Of a stretch of 34,707 nucleotides of DNA, positions 1 to 8,322 are shown one piece after another. Positions within the stretch are counted from its first letter, which is position 1. Each line of letters begins with the position of its first letter. The notes beneath the pieces are model-generated. The model was not told the origin of the DNA. It made no database searches and worked only from the letters and a program-made list of their open reading frames with translations. The translations under genes and the position numbers were made by a program. This DNA comes from Ruminococcus sp. Lineage in GTDB: Bacteria > Bacillota > Clostridia > Oscillospirales > Ruminococcaceae. The stretch covers positions 1 through 34,707 of the forward strand of contig JAFXRI010000071.1 in NCBI GenBank assembly GCA_017526445.1, given 5' to 3'.

Positions 1-201
1 CACAACCCCTGTGCGTCAGATCACGCGCAAGCTCAATAAAGTTGAGCTGAGATTTTTCGTCAGAGTGCATAAATTTGACGCAGGCGGGCGAGCGAAGACC
101 AATTCGCTTTTTGCCCGGCAAGGAAAATTTGTGTGCTATGACGGAAAATATGCAAGCAGATGACGTGCAGAGGCGCAAGCCGCGGGTTGTGCGGTGTTGC
201 C
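1..201 (+). mobile_element. Long palindromic MITE-like element, left end cut by the window
   Basis: The segment folds almost entirely on itself. The stretch at 51-61 (ATTTTTCGTCA) pairs over 11 bp with TGACGGAAAAT at 139-149. The next inner arms AGTGCATAAATTT and AAATTTGTGTGCT pair over 13 positions with wobbles, and the GCGGGC/GCCCGGC arms close a central hairpin. The right terminus reads GGGTTGTGCGGTGTTGCC, which is the complement of the left terminus seen whole in the 61-bp copy at 29087. About 10 bases of the left terminus are missing, so a complete copy would be near 211 bp. No transposase is encoded, so it would be non-autonomous. It ends 57 bp before the mannanase gene. Confidence 0.8.
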
Positions 202-258
202 TTTATACGGCACAGCATGGGGCAGTGCTATGAGATCATAATAAGGAGATAAGAAAAG

Positions 259-1998
259 ATGAAAGGATTAATGAAAAAAGCCCTGTCGCTTTGTGCGGCA
301 GCAGCGCTGACCTTGTCCCTGGCAGGATGCGGCGACAGCGGGGAAAGCTCTTCTGCGGCAGAGAGCGCGGCTCCGGCTTCCTCGGCGGAAAGCGATCCCG
401 GAGGAGAGCAGGGCGGCGAGTCGAAAAGTGCCGATGCCGGCAGCGGCATCGAAAGAGAGCCTCTCGTGACCGAGCCGGTCGTCGAAAAACTGGAGAACTT
501 CGATCTTTCCGATGTACAGAACGAAACTGCGGTGTCAGCTGATTTCTCGTTGGAACTTGAAGCTGAAAAAGCCTCTCTCGAGGGCAAGGCCGCCGTCCTG
601 AAGAAGTCTTCTATGGGCGACTACAGCGGCGAAGGCTATGTGATAATCACCGAGAAGAACGGAGAGGCCGTGTTCGATGTCAAGCTGGATGTCGAGGGGA
701 ATTACGATCTGGGGATAATCAGTGCCCGTGCCTCCGAGGATTCGGTGGGAGTCATAACCCTTGACGGAAGCGAGCTGATGACCTTCAACGTGGCCAGCAA
801 GAAATTCCAGGACAACGGGCCGAAGAATATCACTCTCCCTGCCGGCGAGCATAAGCTGGGCATCAAGAGCAGCAAGAGCAACTGCTTCGTTGACAGGATA
901 ACCCTCTCGGGTGCGGCAACGGTGGACCTTGAACAGTACAAGGTCAAGAAAGAGCTTGCCAACCCAAATGCCTCCGAAGAGACCAGGAGACTTTACAGCT
1001 TCCTCACCGACATTTACGGCAAGTACACTCTGTCGGGCCAGTATTCGGGAGACAATATGGGTTCGTCCAGCGCCGAGTTCTATGTTATCGAGCAGACCAC
1101 GGGAAAGAAACCCGCGATCCTCGGCCTTGACCTTATCGAGCTTTCTCCCAGCCGCCTTGCCCACGGTTCTTCCGGCGGTGAGATGGTCCCCCAGCAGGCA
1201 ATAGAGTGGTGGAGAGATAACGGCGGCATAGTTACCCTTTGCTGGCACTGGAACGCACCGGAGCCTTATCTGGAACAGGACTCTGAATCTCCCTGGTGGA
1301 AGGGCTTTTATTCGGCAAACACCAATTTCAGTCTGAAAAAGGCTCTTGACAAGGAGGACGAGGAGGGCTACAATTACCTCATCCGCGACATCGACGCAAT
1401 AGCCAAGACACTTGCCTACCTTGACGATCAGCACGTTCCCGTGCTTTGGAGACCTCTCCATGAGGGAGGCGGAGATCCGAAGTGGCATAATCCCTGGTTC
1501 TGGTGGGGTTCATCCGGCGCTGATGCTTACATCGGGCTGTGGAAGCTTATGTATGACCGCCTCACCAACGTACACCATATCAACAATCTGATCTGGGTCT
1601 GGAACGGTCAGGATCCGACCTACTATCCGGGAGATGAGTATGTTGACATCATCGGATATGATATCTATGCAGAAAAGGGAGACACCTCCTCGCAGAAAGA
1701 GATCTTCGATCTTATGAAGAGCGTTACGGATGAAAAGAAGATCATCGTCCTCAGCGAGAACGGCGTTATCCCCGATCCTGACGAGTGCTTCTCCGACGGC
1801 TCACGCTGGGGCTGGTTCGCCACCTGGAACGGTGAGTTTATGATAGACGGCGGCGAGATGAAGATCTCGGACTACACGGGAGAAGAAAAGGCCAAGAAGA
1901 TCTACAACAGCGAGCGTGTGCTCACTCTTGACGAGCTGCCTGACCTGAAATGCTATCCTCTTGACTCGGCAAAATACCTTTCCGAAAATGCGGGATAA
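259..1998 (+). CDS. Lipoprotein GH26 endo-beta-mannanase with N-terminal carbohydrate-binding module
   Basis: This 579-residue protein should hydrolyse internal beta-1,4-mannosidic bonds of mannans outside the cell. Residues 1-24 form a lipoprotein signal ending in LSLAGC, so the enzyme is anchored at the membrane surface. A Ser/Glu/Ala-rich linker follows to about residue 75. Residues 90-225 look like a CBM35/CBM6-type beta-sandwich (motif LPAGEHKLGI, ending FVDRITLSG). The GH26 barrel spans about 235-560. RPLHEGGG holds the probable acid/base Glu402 and is followed by the typical WFWWG; LSENG holds the probable nucleophile Glu500. The start has AAGGAG upstream; an in-frame ATG at 271 is also possible. 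It is a single gene with a terminator directly after it. I could not recognise its promoter between the palindromic element and the start. The GH26 call is firm; the mannan specificity is inferred from the family. Confidence 0.93.
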   Translation: MKGLMKKALSLCAAAALTLSLAGCGDSGESSSAAESAAPASSAESDPGGEQGGESKSADAGSGIEREPLVTEPVVEKLENFDLSDVQNETAVSADFSLELEAEKASLEGKAAVLKKSSMGDYSGEGYVIITEKNGEAVFDVKLDVEGNYDLGIISARASEDSVGVITLDGSELMTFNVASKKFQDNGPKNITLPAGEHKLGIKSSKSNCFVDRITLSGAATVDLEQYKVKKELANPNASEETRRLYSFLTDIYGKYTLSGQYSGDNMGSSSAEFYVIEQTTGKKPAILGLDLIELSPSRLAHGSSGGEMVPQQAIEWWRDNGGIVTLCWHWNAPEPYLEQDSESPWWKGFYSANTNFSLKKALDKEDEEGYNYLIRDIDAIAKTLAYLDDQHVPVLWRPLHEGGGDPKWHNPWFWWGSSGADAYIGLWKLMYDRLTNVHHINNLIWVWNGQDPTYYPGDEYVDIIGYDIYAEKGDTSSQKEIFDLMKSVTDEKKIIVLSENGVIPDPDECFSDGSRWGWFATWNGEFMIDGGEMKISDYTGEEKAKKIYNSERVLTLDELPDLKCYPLDSAKYLSENAG

Positions 1999-2008
1999 AA
2001 ATAATACA

Positions 2009-2036
2009 GGCCCCGGAATCTCTCCGGGGCCTTGCT
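2009..2036. terminator. Rho-independent terminator between converging genes
   Basis: GGCCCCGG (2009-2016) pairs with CCGGGGCC (2024-2031) around a 7-nt loop, followed by TTGCTGTTT. It sits 10 bp after the mannanase stop and just before the stop of the converging minus-strand gene. It clearly serves the plus strand; the minus-strand side has a weaker U tract. Confidence 0.85.
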
Positions 2037-2038
2037 GT

Positions 2039-2908
2039 TTATTCGTCATAGTATGCCGATATGCTCTCTCCGTTGCACTTTGCCACCACAGGGGCGGTGC
2101 GTGTAAGATAGACAACGGCACCGGTCTCGCTGAGGAGCTTCATCGTGCGGCTGTCCTCCGGTTCTTCGTCGGAGCTGGTTATGACCGCGATCTGAGGGGA
2201 CACGGCCTGCAGGAACATCCCCAGTCTTGTCTGGTAATGTCCGTGATACGGAACTTTCAGGTAGTCGCAGGTGATATGCTCGGTCCTTACGAAATCGCTG
2301 AGCCTTGCGTCCTCCGCATCAGCAGCGAAAAGCAGCGTTTTTTTGCCGTAGCGCACTGAGGTCATAAGAGATGAATTGTTGCTGGAATCCTCCTTATAGA
2401 CCTCCTGCATCGGCGGATACACGGTGATCTCGGCATTGCCGAGACGTGTACTCAGTCTAACGCGGGGAGTCTCCGGTGAGATACCCAGTTCGCTGAGCTG
2501 GCGGACATAGCTGCTGTACTCATCAGACTCTTTTATGAAGCTGCCCTGTACCACCCTTTTGACGGGCACCTCTTTGAGCAGCTTGGCGGCTCCCCCCACA
2601 TGGTCCTTATCGAAATGGGTGATGATGAGCATATCCAGTTCCTTTATGCCGTGGGATTCGAGGTATGAAACGATCTCCTTCCCGAAGCCCTTTTCACCGC
2701 AGTCGATAAGCACGGCGAAGTCGGAGCAGCTGATAAGGTGCGAATCGGCCTTTCCGGCCTTGAAGCTATATACAGTAAGCTCTCCCAGCTCGCCCTCCGG
2801 CGGGACATAGGGAGGCTTGCTTTCCTCAGGCTGCGGCCGGCTGTTGCTGTTTATGGAGCAGCCGCACATCAGAAGAAGGCTTATCAGGATACAGAACACT
2901 CTTCGCAC
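2039..2908 (-). CDS. ComEC/Rec2-like metallo-beta-lactamase-fold lipoprotein
   Basis: The 289-residue protein starts at a GTG placed 3 nt after the ribosome site AGAGGTGAGG; the upstream ATG at 2938 has none. Residues 1-20 form a lipoprotein signal with Cys in LLMCGCS. The remainder is a metallo-beta-lactamase fold of the ComEC C-terminal type. It has the metal motif THFDKDHVGG, an early DSHLISC strand, a LLFAADAED segment and the late PYHGH motif. Extracellular members of this family are probable nucleases or phosphoesterases; a role here in nutrient nucleic-acid breakdown is inference only. It is the last gene of the ilvA-ridA operon, 59 bp after ridA, and may be only loosely linked to it in function. 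Confidence 0.85.
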   Translation of the reverse strand: MRRVFCILISLLLMCGCSINSNSRPQPEESKPPYVPPEGELGELTVYSFKAGKADSHLISCSDFAVLIDCGEKGFGKEIVSYLESHGIKELDMLIITHFDKDHVGGAAKLLKEVPVKRVVQGSFIKESDEYSSYVRQLSELGISPETPRVRLSTRLGNAEITVYPPMQEVYKEDSSNNSSLMTSVRYGKKTLLFAADAEDARLSDFVRTEHITCDYLKVPYHGHYQTRLGMFLQAVSPQIAVITSSDEEPEDSRTMKLLSETGAVVYLTRTAPVVAKCNGESISAYYDE

Positions 2909-2967
2909 TATCCTCACCTCTTTTACGGACAGGAACAACGGGACGAGCTTGTTTCGGGAGCAGACTC

Positions 2968-3342
2968 TCAGAGCTCAGCTACGACCTCGACCTCAACGAG
3001 CACATCCTTGGGGAGTGCTGCTGCCGCTACACAGGAGCGGGCAGGCTTCGAGGTGAAATACTCGCCGTAGATGCCGTTGAAAGCGGCAAAGTCGCTCATA
3101 TTTTTCAGAAAGCAGACTGTCTTGACTGCCTTATCGAGAGAGGAACCGGCCTCCTCGAGGACTGCCTTGAGGTTCTTGCAGACCTGATGAGTCTGCTCCT
3201 CGATAGTAGTTGCCTCTACATTTCCGGTAGCGGGGTTTATTGCGATCTGGCCGGAAGTGAATACAAGTCCTCCTGCGATCTTTGCCTGTGAATAAGGGCC
3301 GATAGCGTCGGGTGCGTTCTTGGTGTAAACTGTTTTTGCCAT
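2968..3342 (-). CDS. ridA: RidA family enamine/imine deaminase
   Basis: The 124-residue length is typical of the family. RidA hydrolyses the reactive 2-aminoacrylate and 2-aminocrotonate released by PLP-dependent dehydratases such as IlvA, giving 2-ketoacids and ammonia. The family signature is plain: GPYSQA near the N-terminus, FTSGQI, and a C-terminal block with the substrate-binding arginine (Arg102 in KPARSC) followed by VEVEVVAEL. AAGGAGGAAATC precedes the ATG. It lies two genes after ilvA on the same strand with a 17-bp gap to the gene before it, so the IlvA by-product and its detoxifier appear to be made together. Confidence 0.95.
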   Translation of the reverse strand: MAKTVYTKNAPDAIGPYSQAKIAGGLVFTSGQIAINPATGNVEATTIEEQTHQVCKNLKAVLEEAGSSLDKAVKTVCFLKNMSDFAAFNGIYGEYFTSKPARSCVAAAALPKDVLVEVEVVAEL

Positions 3343-3359
3343 TTTGATTTCCTCCTTGA

Positions 3360-3725
3360 CTATGATAAATGATCTTCAATAAATGTGTTCATAATGTATT
3401 CGAGGGCGGATCTTCTGTCCGCAAAGTCCTTTCTGCGGGGCCAGCCCTCTTTCTCGCGGCAGTGGGAAAAGGTGAGATGATATATCCTCCAGAGCTCGCC
3501 GCCGGCGCTGTCAGCCGAACAAAACAGCATATCGTCGCAGGATTCGCATTTCAATGCGTTATATACCTTCCTGCCCCGGATGAACTCGTCGTCCTCACCG
3601 AGCTCGGTGATAAGCTCCCTGACGAACATATCAGGCTCCACGGCCCACCAGTCGAACTCATCGCCGTATTCTTCTTCCATAAGCCGGGCGAACTCGGCTG
3701 TGGTCATTTCATCGGTGACGTTCAT
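3360..3725 (-). CDS. Small acidic protein of unknown function
   Basis: This gives a 121-residue soluble, acidic protein rich in Trp, with no signal peptide or membrane segment. I do not recognise the family. Its ATG overlaps the ilvA stop codon (ATGA), a sign of translational coupling. It contains two cysteines spaced CESC and two more further on, which could bind metal, but the spacing is not a recognised finger. The position between ilvA and ridA in a T-box operon suggests coordinate expression, not a known catalytic job. Confidence 0.8.
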   Translation of the reverse strand: MNVTDEMTTAEFARLMEEEYGDEFDWWAVEPDMFVRELITELGEDDEFIRGRKVYNALKCESCDDMLFCSADSAGGELWRIYHLTFSHCREKEGWPRRKDFADRRSALEYIMNTFIEDHLS

Positions 3726-4921
3726 TTCTTAACTATCTTGAAGCCTGCGTCGGCAAGAGCCTGTCTGATTTTCCTGATATGATCGTAGTCTCTTGTCTCC
3801 ATAACTATGCGAAGGATGCAGTCGGTGATGTCGCTGTCCTCGCTGGCACGCTCGTGGTGGATAGATACGACATTGCCGCCCAGCTGAGCAATGATCTTGG
3901 ATACGCCCAGGAGCTGGCCGGGCTTGTCCTCGAGCTGGATAGCCATTGTGTCGCTGCGGCCGGACTTGAGCAGACCTCTCTTGATAACGCGGGAGAGTAT
4001 AGTCACGTCAATATTACCGCCCGAAACGAGGCAGACCACGTTCTTGCCTTCTACGGGGACCTTGCCGAACATCACGGCTGCGACGGAAACTGCACCTGCA
4101 CCCTCGGAGATGAGCTTGTGCTGTTCGATGAGGGCAAGTATAGCCGAAGAGACTTCGTCGTCGGTCACTGTGACTATATCGTCAACGTATTTGCGGCAGT
4201 ACTCGAAGGTGTGCACACCGGGCTCCTTGACCTTGATGCCGTCGGCGATAGTAGCTACAGATTCAAGGCATTTGATCTTATCCTCGGCAAGGGATTCCAC
4301 CATTGAGGGGGCGCCGCTTGCCTGTACGCCGTAGACCTTTATATTAGGATTGAGGGACTTGAGTGCGAAGGCCACGCCGGAGATCAGTCCGCCGCCGCCA
4401 ACCGGTACGACGACTGCGTCCAGGTCGGGGAGCTGGTCGAGAAGCTCAAGGCCGATAGTGCCCTGTCCTGCGATGACGTTTTCGTCGTCAAAGGGATGGA
4501 TGAAGGTGTAGCCGTGCTCATCACGGAGCTGGAGAGCCTTGTTGTATGCGTCGTCGTAAACTCCCTCCACAAGGCATACATCTGCGCCGTAGCCCTTGGT
4601 GGCTTCGACCTTGGAGATGGGTGCGCCGTCGGGCAGGCATATCAGAGATTTGATGCCGTGCTTGGTAGCTGCCAGAGCAACGCCCTGAGCGTGGTTGCCG
4701 GCCGAGCAGGCGATAACTCCCTTAGCCTTTTCCTCGTCTGAGAGCTGAGAGATCTTATAGTATGCGCCTCTCACCTTGAAGGAACCGGTGATCTGGAGAT
4801 TTTCCGTTTTAAGGAATACATTGGCCTTCGGGTTGATCTTGGGAGCCTTGATGACCTCTGTCTCCCTTATCACCTCTTTGAGGATGTGTCTTGCGTGATA
4901 GACTTTGTCAAGTGTAAGCAT
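3722..4921 (-). CDS. ilvA: Threonine ammonia-lyase with one ACT domain
   Basis: The 399-residue PLP enzyme converts threonine to 2-oxobutanoate and ammonia, the entry step to isoleucine. The PLP lysine is Lys49 in SFKVRGA, the phosphate-binding loop is [11 protein letters not shown], and SAGNHAQG lies between. Residues from about 325 form one ACT-type domain ([13 protein letters not shown]), so the protein is the shorter, single-ACT kind common in Clostridia and not the 500-residue E. coli biosynthetic form. The start at 4921 is chosen because AGAAAGGACAG lies just before it; the longer frame upstream runs into the T-box RNA. The T-box leader with a probable isoleucine specifier argues for a biosynthetic role. 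The next two or three genes follow on the same strand. Confidence 0.95.
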   Translation of the reverse strand: MLTLDKVYHARHILKEVIRETEVIKAPKINPKANVFLKTENLQITGSFKVRGAYYKISQLSDEEKAKGVIACSAGNHAQGVALAATKHGIKSLICLPDGAPISKVEATKGYGADVCLVEGVYDDAYNKALQLRDEHGYTFIHPFDDENVIAGQGTIGLELLDQLPDLDAVVVPVGGGGLISGVAFALKSLNPNIKVYGVQASGAPSMVESLAEDKIKCLESVATIADGIKVKEPGVHTFEYCRKYVDDIVTVTDDEVSSAILALIEQHKLISEGAGAVSVAAVMFGKVPVEGKNVVCLVSGGNIDVTILSRVIKRGLLKSGRSDTMAIQLEDKPGQLLGVSKIIAQLGGNVVSIHHERASEDSDITDCILRIVMETRDYDHIRKIRQALADAGFKIVKK

Positions 4922-4979
4922 AACTATCTGTCCTTTCTCAGATAATGATCGTTCGTATCCATTTGTCCTTGCGGGGACT

Positions 4980-5316
4980 TTGATAAAAAGCGTCCGCTTC
5001 CGGTCAGTGAAACAAAAAGCGCCCGCCTCCGGCTCGTGCCGGCAGAGGCGAAGCGCTGTACTCCGTGTTACCACTCTGCTTGCGTCCGCAGATGCGAACG
5101 CCGCTTAACCGCATCTTGCCAGGCATCCCCGAAAAATGCGACCTCATATAACGGTGAGCACCGTGCCGTACTACTTGCCTTGCAGGCTTTCGGCGGCAGG
5201 CTCGGGAATGATCCAGCTCCGGCTGCTCTCCTCCCGATTTTCAGCTGCCTCGGGCTCTCTTTGGGGGAACATTCTGCCAGGCACGTTTCCGTCAACGCCT
5301 TTGATATATCCGTGTA
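4980..5316 (-). ncRNA. T-box riboswitch leader of ilvA, probable isoleucine specifier
   Basis: The transcript from the promoter at 5323-5352 carries the T-box hallmark AGAGTGGTAACACGG (5078-5063), whose first part can pair with the later CCTCTG. The Stem I element AGAGAGCCCG is near 5244-5235. A very strong terminator follows: GCGC-TT-CGCCT pairs with AGGCG-GGCGC around a GCCGG stem (5056-5019), then TTTTTG. The likely specifier codon is ATC at 5212-5210, followed by A; a shifted reading gives ATT, which is also isoleucine. By established T-box behaviour, uncharged tRNA would favour the antiterminator and switch ilvA on. The specifier placement is by eye. Confidence 0.88.
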
Positions 5317-5322
5317 ACAAAT

Positions 5323-5352
5323 ATTATACCACCGGTCATATAAATTTGTCAA
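5323..5352 (-). promoter_or_regulatory. Promoter of the ilvA operon
   Basis: TTGACA (5352-5347) and TATAAT (5328-5323) are separated by 18 bp. Transcription would start near 5316, exactly upstream of the T-box RNA. Confidence 0.85.
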
Positions 5353-5394
5353 GAGGTCGTATATTGGCATTTCTTATAAAATAATTAAGTTTTC

Positions 5395-5423
5395 TTGACT
5401 TTTTTGACAAAATACTATATAAT
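5395..5423 (+). promoter_or_regulatory. Promoter of the CmpB-like membrane protein gene
   Basis: TTGACT (5395-5400) and TATAAT (5418-5423) lie 17 bp apart, divergent from the ilvA promoter. It implies a leader of about 145 nt before the start at 5576. Confidence 0.8.
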
Positions 5424-5429
5424 CATAGT

Positions 5430-5575
5430 GTATGTTTATTTGCCGTACCGAAAGCCGGAGCTGCCTCTGCTTAATCGTGAGGATGCCGGGGAATGATAAC
5501 GGTACACAGACCTTGCAGGGAAAAACCGTCCGCAGAAGCAGTGCTTTATCTGCCGGGCGGATGGAAGGGGTTCTT
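5430..5575 (+). promoter_or_regulatory. Structured 5' leader, possible cis-acting RNA
   Basis: The leader has three nested stems: GTACCG (5445-5450) with CGGTAC (5500-5505), CCGG (5455-5458) with CCGG (5486-5489), and CCTC (5464-5467) with GAGG (5479-5482). A second hairpin, CCGTCCGC (5526-5533) with GCGGATGG (5557-5564), runs into the ribosome site GGAAGGGG. I match it to no riboswitch class I know. Pairing is by eye and function is unproven. Confidence 0.45.
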
Positions 5576-7489
5576 ATGGACACGAACTGGACTGTAAAAG
5601 GAGTGCTGAAGAGCGCTGCCCTTAGTCTTAGACATAACTATATAGCCTGTCTTGCCGTTATCTTCGTAATGGTCATCATAGCGGGGCAGTACGGCGGTTC
5701 TACACAGTTCATCGCGAGCTATGATATGCTGAACGTAGCAAATCTCCGTGTGGATGCCGCAGACAAAAGACTTGTGGCTGATGCCGTGGTGAACGGCGGG
5801 ATGACTCCCGAACAGGCTTCGGACAAGTTCAACATCGGGGATGCTGAGGCTGTAAAGAACTGGGCGGATATTTACAGAGAGTACGGTGAGAATGCGCTCA
5901 ATGCCAAGGAGCTCACCTTTTTCCATTCGGGAAACGAAAGCTCCAACTGGGCGATAATCGACGATACGGTCAGCCTTATCTCGGGACGCAATCGCCCCAT
6001 CACCGCATTTGTCAGCGACAGAACGCTCAGACACGAGCAGCAGGTATCCGATTCCTTTGATATGCTGACAAAGGAATACTCGCCGCATTTCCAGGTGCTG
6101 GCGGCGTTTCTGGCTTTCTTCTCGGATAAGTCGCCCTGGGACATAACGGTGACTTGCGTGACATCGCTGTTCTCGGTGCTTGTGGCTATATTCGTCAGCG
6201 ACACCCTCATCATCGGTGAACGGAGATTTTTCCTCGAGAACAGATATTACCGCCGCACCCATATAGGGCGAATGGGATTTATGATAAAGGAGCGTTTCTT
6301 CAAGCCGCTGAAGACTATCGTGCTGATGCACGTTTTCAGGGGGCTTTGGTTCCTGACGGTCATCGGGGGATTCTATAAGACCTTTGAGTACTATATGATA
6401 CCTTTCATCCTGGCCGAGAACCCCAATATCGGGACAAAAAAGGCCTTTGCGCTGTCAAAGGCGATGATGAAGGGCAGCAAGCGCAAGGCTTTGCTGCTGA
6501 ACGCATCTTTCCTGCTGATAGAGATACCTATAATCGTGGTAGCCACGCTGATCGCTCTTTTCATGATGGGAGAGGACTACAAGTTCATCAGCGGCATATT
6601 TGCTTTTGTATGTCTCGGTGTGGCAAGGATATTTTTCCTGAACGCTTTCAGGACTGCTGCCGATACCGAGCTGTATATACAGCTGAGGAGAAAGCTTATT
6701 GCAGAGGGACACGAGCTTTGCACGGAGTTTACTGACGAGCTGATCGATCCGGAGATACTTGAGGATGAAAAGGACTATACCACCAATATAGGCGGGATGA
6801 CGGGTGCCGCGATCAAGGGCCTGACACGTTATCCCGGTGCCGATCAGCAGGGAGAGAAGTATATCGGCATCACCAAGAAGCAGATACTCATAAAACACGA
6901 TTATCACAGGAATTATCTGGTCACATCCTTCGGGCTGATGTTCTTCGTCTTCTCCACGGTGGGCTGGTTCTGGGAGGTAGTCATCCACATCATCGAGGAC
7001 GGTGAGCTGGTCAACCGCGGGACTCTTCACGGCCCCTGGCTGCCGATCTACGGCGTGGGCGGCATAGCGGGAGTGCTCCTGCTGAAAAAATTCCGTGACA
7101 ATCCGGCGGCGGCCTTCACGCTGATGGTCATAGGCAGCGGTATCTTTGAATACCTGGTGAGCCTGTATTTCGACAAGGCGAAGGGGCTGCAGTACTGGAA
7201 CTACAACGGATATTTCCTCAATATCAACGGGCGGGTATGCTTTGAGGGGCTCATTGTTTTCGGCTTTGCCGGGATGCTGTGCCTTTACATCCTCGGGCCG
7301 GTGATAGACGACATAAACCGGAAGCTCCCCAGAAAACTGGTGACGGGAGTGCTGATAGTGCTGTTCACTATACTGGCAGCGGACGTGGTATATTCCTTCA
7401 TCGTGCCGAACAAGGGCAAGGGCATCACCGACTATGCCGCTCAGGTTGTGGATATTACACAAATCAGCAGCGGGAATTTTATAGGATAG
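5576..7489 (+). CDS. DUF975-like / CmpB-type (ABC transporter type IV) multi-pass membrane protein
   Basis: The 637-residue protein joins two membrane modules. Residues about 1-400 resemble DUF975 proteins, with hydrophobic segments and the characteristic ILAENPNIGTKKAFALSK helix. Residues about 450-610 match the putative ABC-transporter type IV (CmpB-like) family: GPWLPIYGVGG, GSGIFEYLVSLYFDKAKG and the YWNYNGYFLNINGR segment. The substrate is unknown, and no ATPase lies beside it. The start at 5576 follows GGAAGGGG; the frame is open 48 codons further upstream but that part lies in the structured leader. I infer a role at the envelope, not a defined transport reaction. Confidence 0.85.
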   Translation: MDTNWTVKGVLKSAALSLRHNYIACLAVIFVMVIIAGQYGGSTQFIASYDMLNVANLRVDAADKRLVADAVVNGGMTPEQASDKFNIGDAEAVKNWADIYREYGENALNAKELTFFHSGNESSNWAIIDDTVSLISGRNRPITAFVSDRTLRHEQQVSDSFDMLTKEYSPHFQVLAAFLAFFSDKSPWDITVTCVTSLFSVLVAIFVSDTLIIGERRFFLENRYYRRTHIGRMGFMIKERFFKPLKTIVLMHVFRGLWFLTVIGGFYKTFEYYMIPFILAENPNIGTKKAFALSKAMMKGSKRKALLLNASFLLIEIPIIVVATLIALFMMGEDYKFISGIFAFVCLGVARIFFLNAFRTAADTELYIQLRRKLIAEGHELCTEFTDELIDPEILEDEKDYTTNIGGMTGAAIKGLTRYPGADQQGEKYIGITKKQILIKHDYHRNYLVTSFGLMFFVFSTVGWFWEVVIHIIEDGELVNRGTLHGPWLPIYGVGGIAGVLLLKKFRDNPAAAFTLMVIGSGIFEYLVSLYFDKAKGLQYWNYNGYFLNINGRVCFEGLIVFGFAGMLCLYILGPVIDDINRKLPRKLVTGVLIVLFTILAADVVYSFIVPNKGKGITDYAAQVVDITQISSGNFIG

Positions 7490-7493
7490 ACAC

Positions 7494-7522
7494 TTGTAAT
7501 TTTTAATAAAGTGTGATATAAT
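7494..7522 (+). promoter_or_regulatory. Promoter of the phosphoribosyltransferase-like gene
   Basis: TTGTAA (7494-7499) and TATAAT (7517-7522), spacer 17 bp, start 5 bp after the upstream stop codon. A TG lies one base before the -10 box. Confidence 0.8.
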
Positions 7523-7572
7523 CTATAGTATGTTAATACTATCGCGTATCTTTTTCTCAGGAGGTATAATTT

Positions 7573-8202
7573 ATGGAGAACAGAATACAGACTATCGAGT
7601 GCCCGAAAAACCGCCGCATCAAGATCGATATCATTCCCGGACATTTTGCGACCAACCATTCCCACGTAAATTTCTATGTGGATATGACCTCGATCAAGAC
7701 CAGCCACAAGATGGCGAGAGAGGCTGCGGCAGAACTGGCGGCAAACTATATGACCACCCATGTGGATACGATCATCTGTCTTGAAGGCACCGAGATGCTC
7801 GGAGCATTCCTGGCTGAGAGCCTGGCCGAGCAGGGGATCAATTCCGGTTCGGACATCGCAGTGGTGACACCCGAGCTTAATATGAACAATCAGATGATCT
7901 TCAGAGACAATACTCAGAAGAAGATCTGGGGCAAGCAGGTGCTGCTGCTCATCTCGTCGGCTTCCACCGGCAAGAGCATTGGCCGCGCAGTTGACTGCCT
8001 GCAGTATTACAACGGCAGCCTTGCAGCTATCGGGGCTATATTCTCGGCGATCAAGGAATCGCACGGCATTCCCGTACAGGCGATCTTCTATGACGACAAT
8101 CTGCCCAAGTACGACAGCTACAGCACTACGGCCTGCCCGATGTGCCGCAGCGGGCAGAAGGTCGATGCGCTTATCAACAGCTTCGGCTATTCCAAGATCT
8201 GA
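7573..8202 (+). CDS. Phosphoribosyltransferase-like protein with altered PRPP loop
   Basis: The 209-residue protein has the layout of type I phosphoribosyltransferases and is the sort often labelled orotate phosphoribosyltransferase in Clostridia. The strand-loop that normally reads as hydrophobics, two acidic residues, then TTG appears here as VLLLISSASTGKS: both acidic residues are replaced by serine while TG is kept. A CLEGTEMLGAFLA segment fits the earlier pyrophosphate-binding region. The C-terminus ends in CPMCRSGQKVDALI, a CxxC that could bind metal. AGGAGG precedes the ATG. Its own promoter and a terminator make it a single-gene unit. Given the missing acidic pair, true OPRT activity is doubtful; a PRTase-fold regulator is the alternative. 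Confidence 0.75.
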   Translation: MENRIQTIECPKNRRIKIDIIPGHFATNHSHVNFYVDMTSIKTSHKMAREAAAELAANYMTTHVDTIICLEGTEMLGAFLAESLAEQGINSGSDIAVVTPELNMNNQMIFRDNTQKKIWGKQVLLLISSASTGKSIGRAVDCLQYYNGSLAAIGAIFSAIKESHGIPVQAIFYDDNLPKYDSYSTTACPMCRSGQKVDALINSFGYSKI

Positions 8203-8212
8203 CACATTCAGG

Positions 8213-8240
8213 GGCGCACCGGGGCGTGCGCCTTATTTAT
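8213..8240 (+). terminator. Rho-independent terminator
   Basis: GGCGCAC (8213-8219) pairs with GTGCGCC (8226-8232), loop of 6, followed by TTATTTAT. It lies 10 bp after the phosphoribosyltransferase-like gene. Confidence 0.8.
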
Positions 8241-8322
8241 GCATCCGCCCGGGCCGGACAGCGGCAGCGGGGGGGGTGTGATACCCGTTTATATTGAAAA
8301 AACTGTTTCGGAGGAAATATTT

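Noticed and set aside
535..1488. Long open frame on the minus strand within the mannanase gene
   Set aside because: It is antisense to a protein with a clear GH26 active site, and its translation shows no family features.
5430..5575. c-di-AMP (ydaO) riboswitch
   Set aside because: Only a short TTAATC and GGGGAA likeness is present; the second half of the conserved core is missing.
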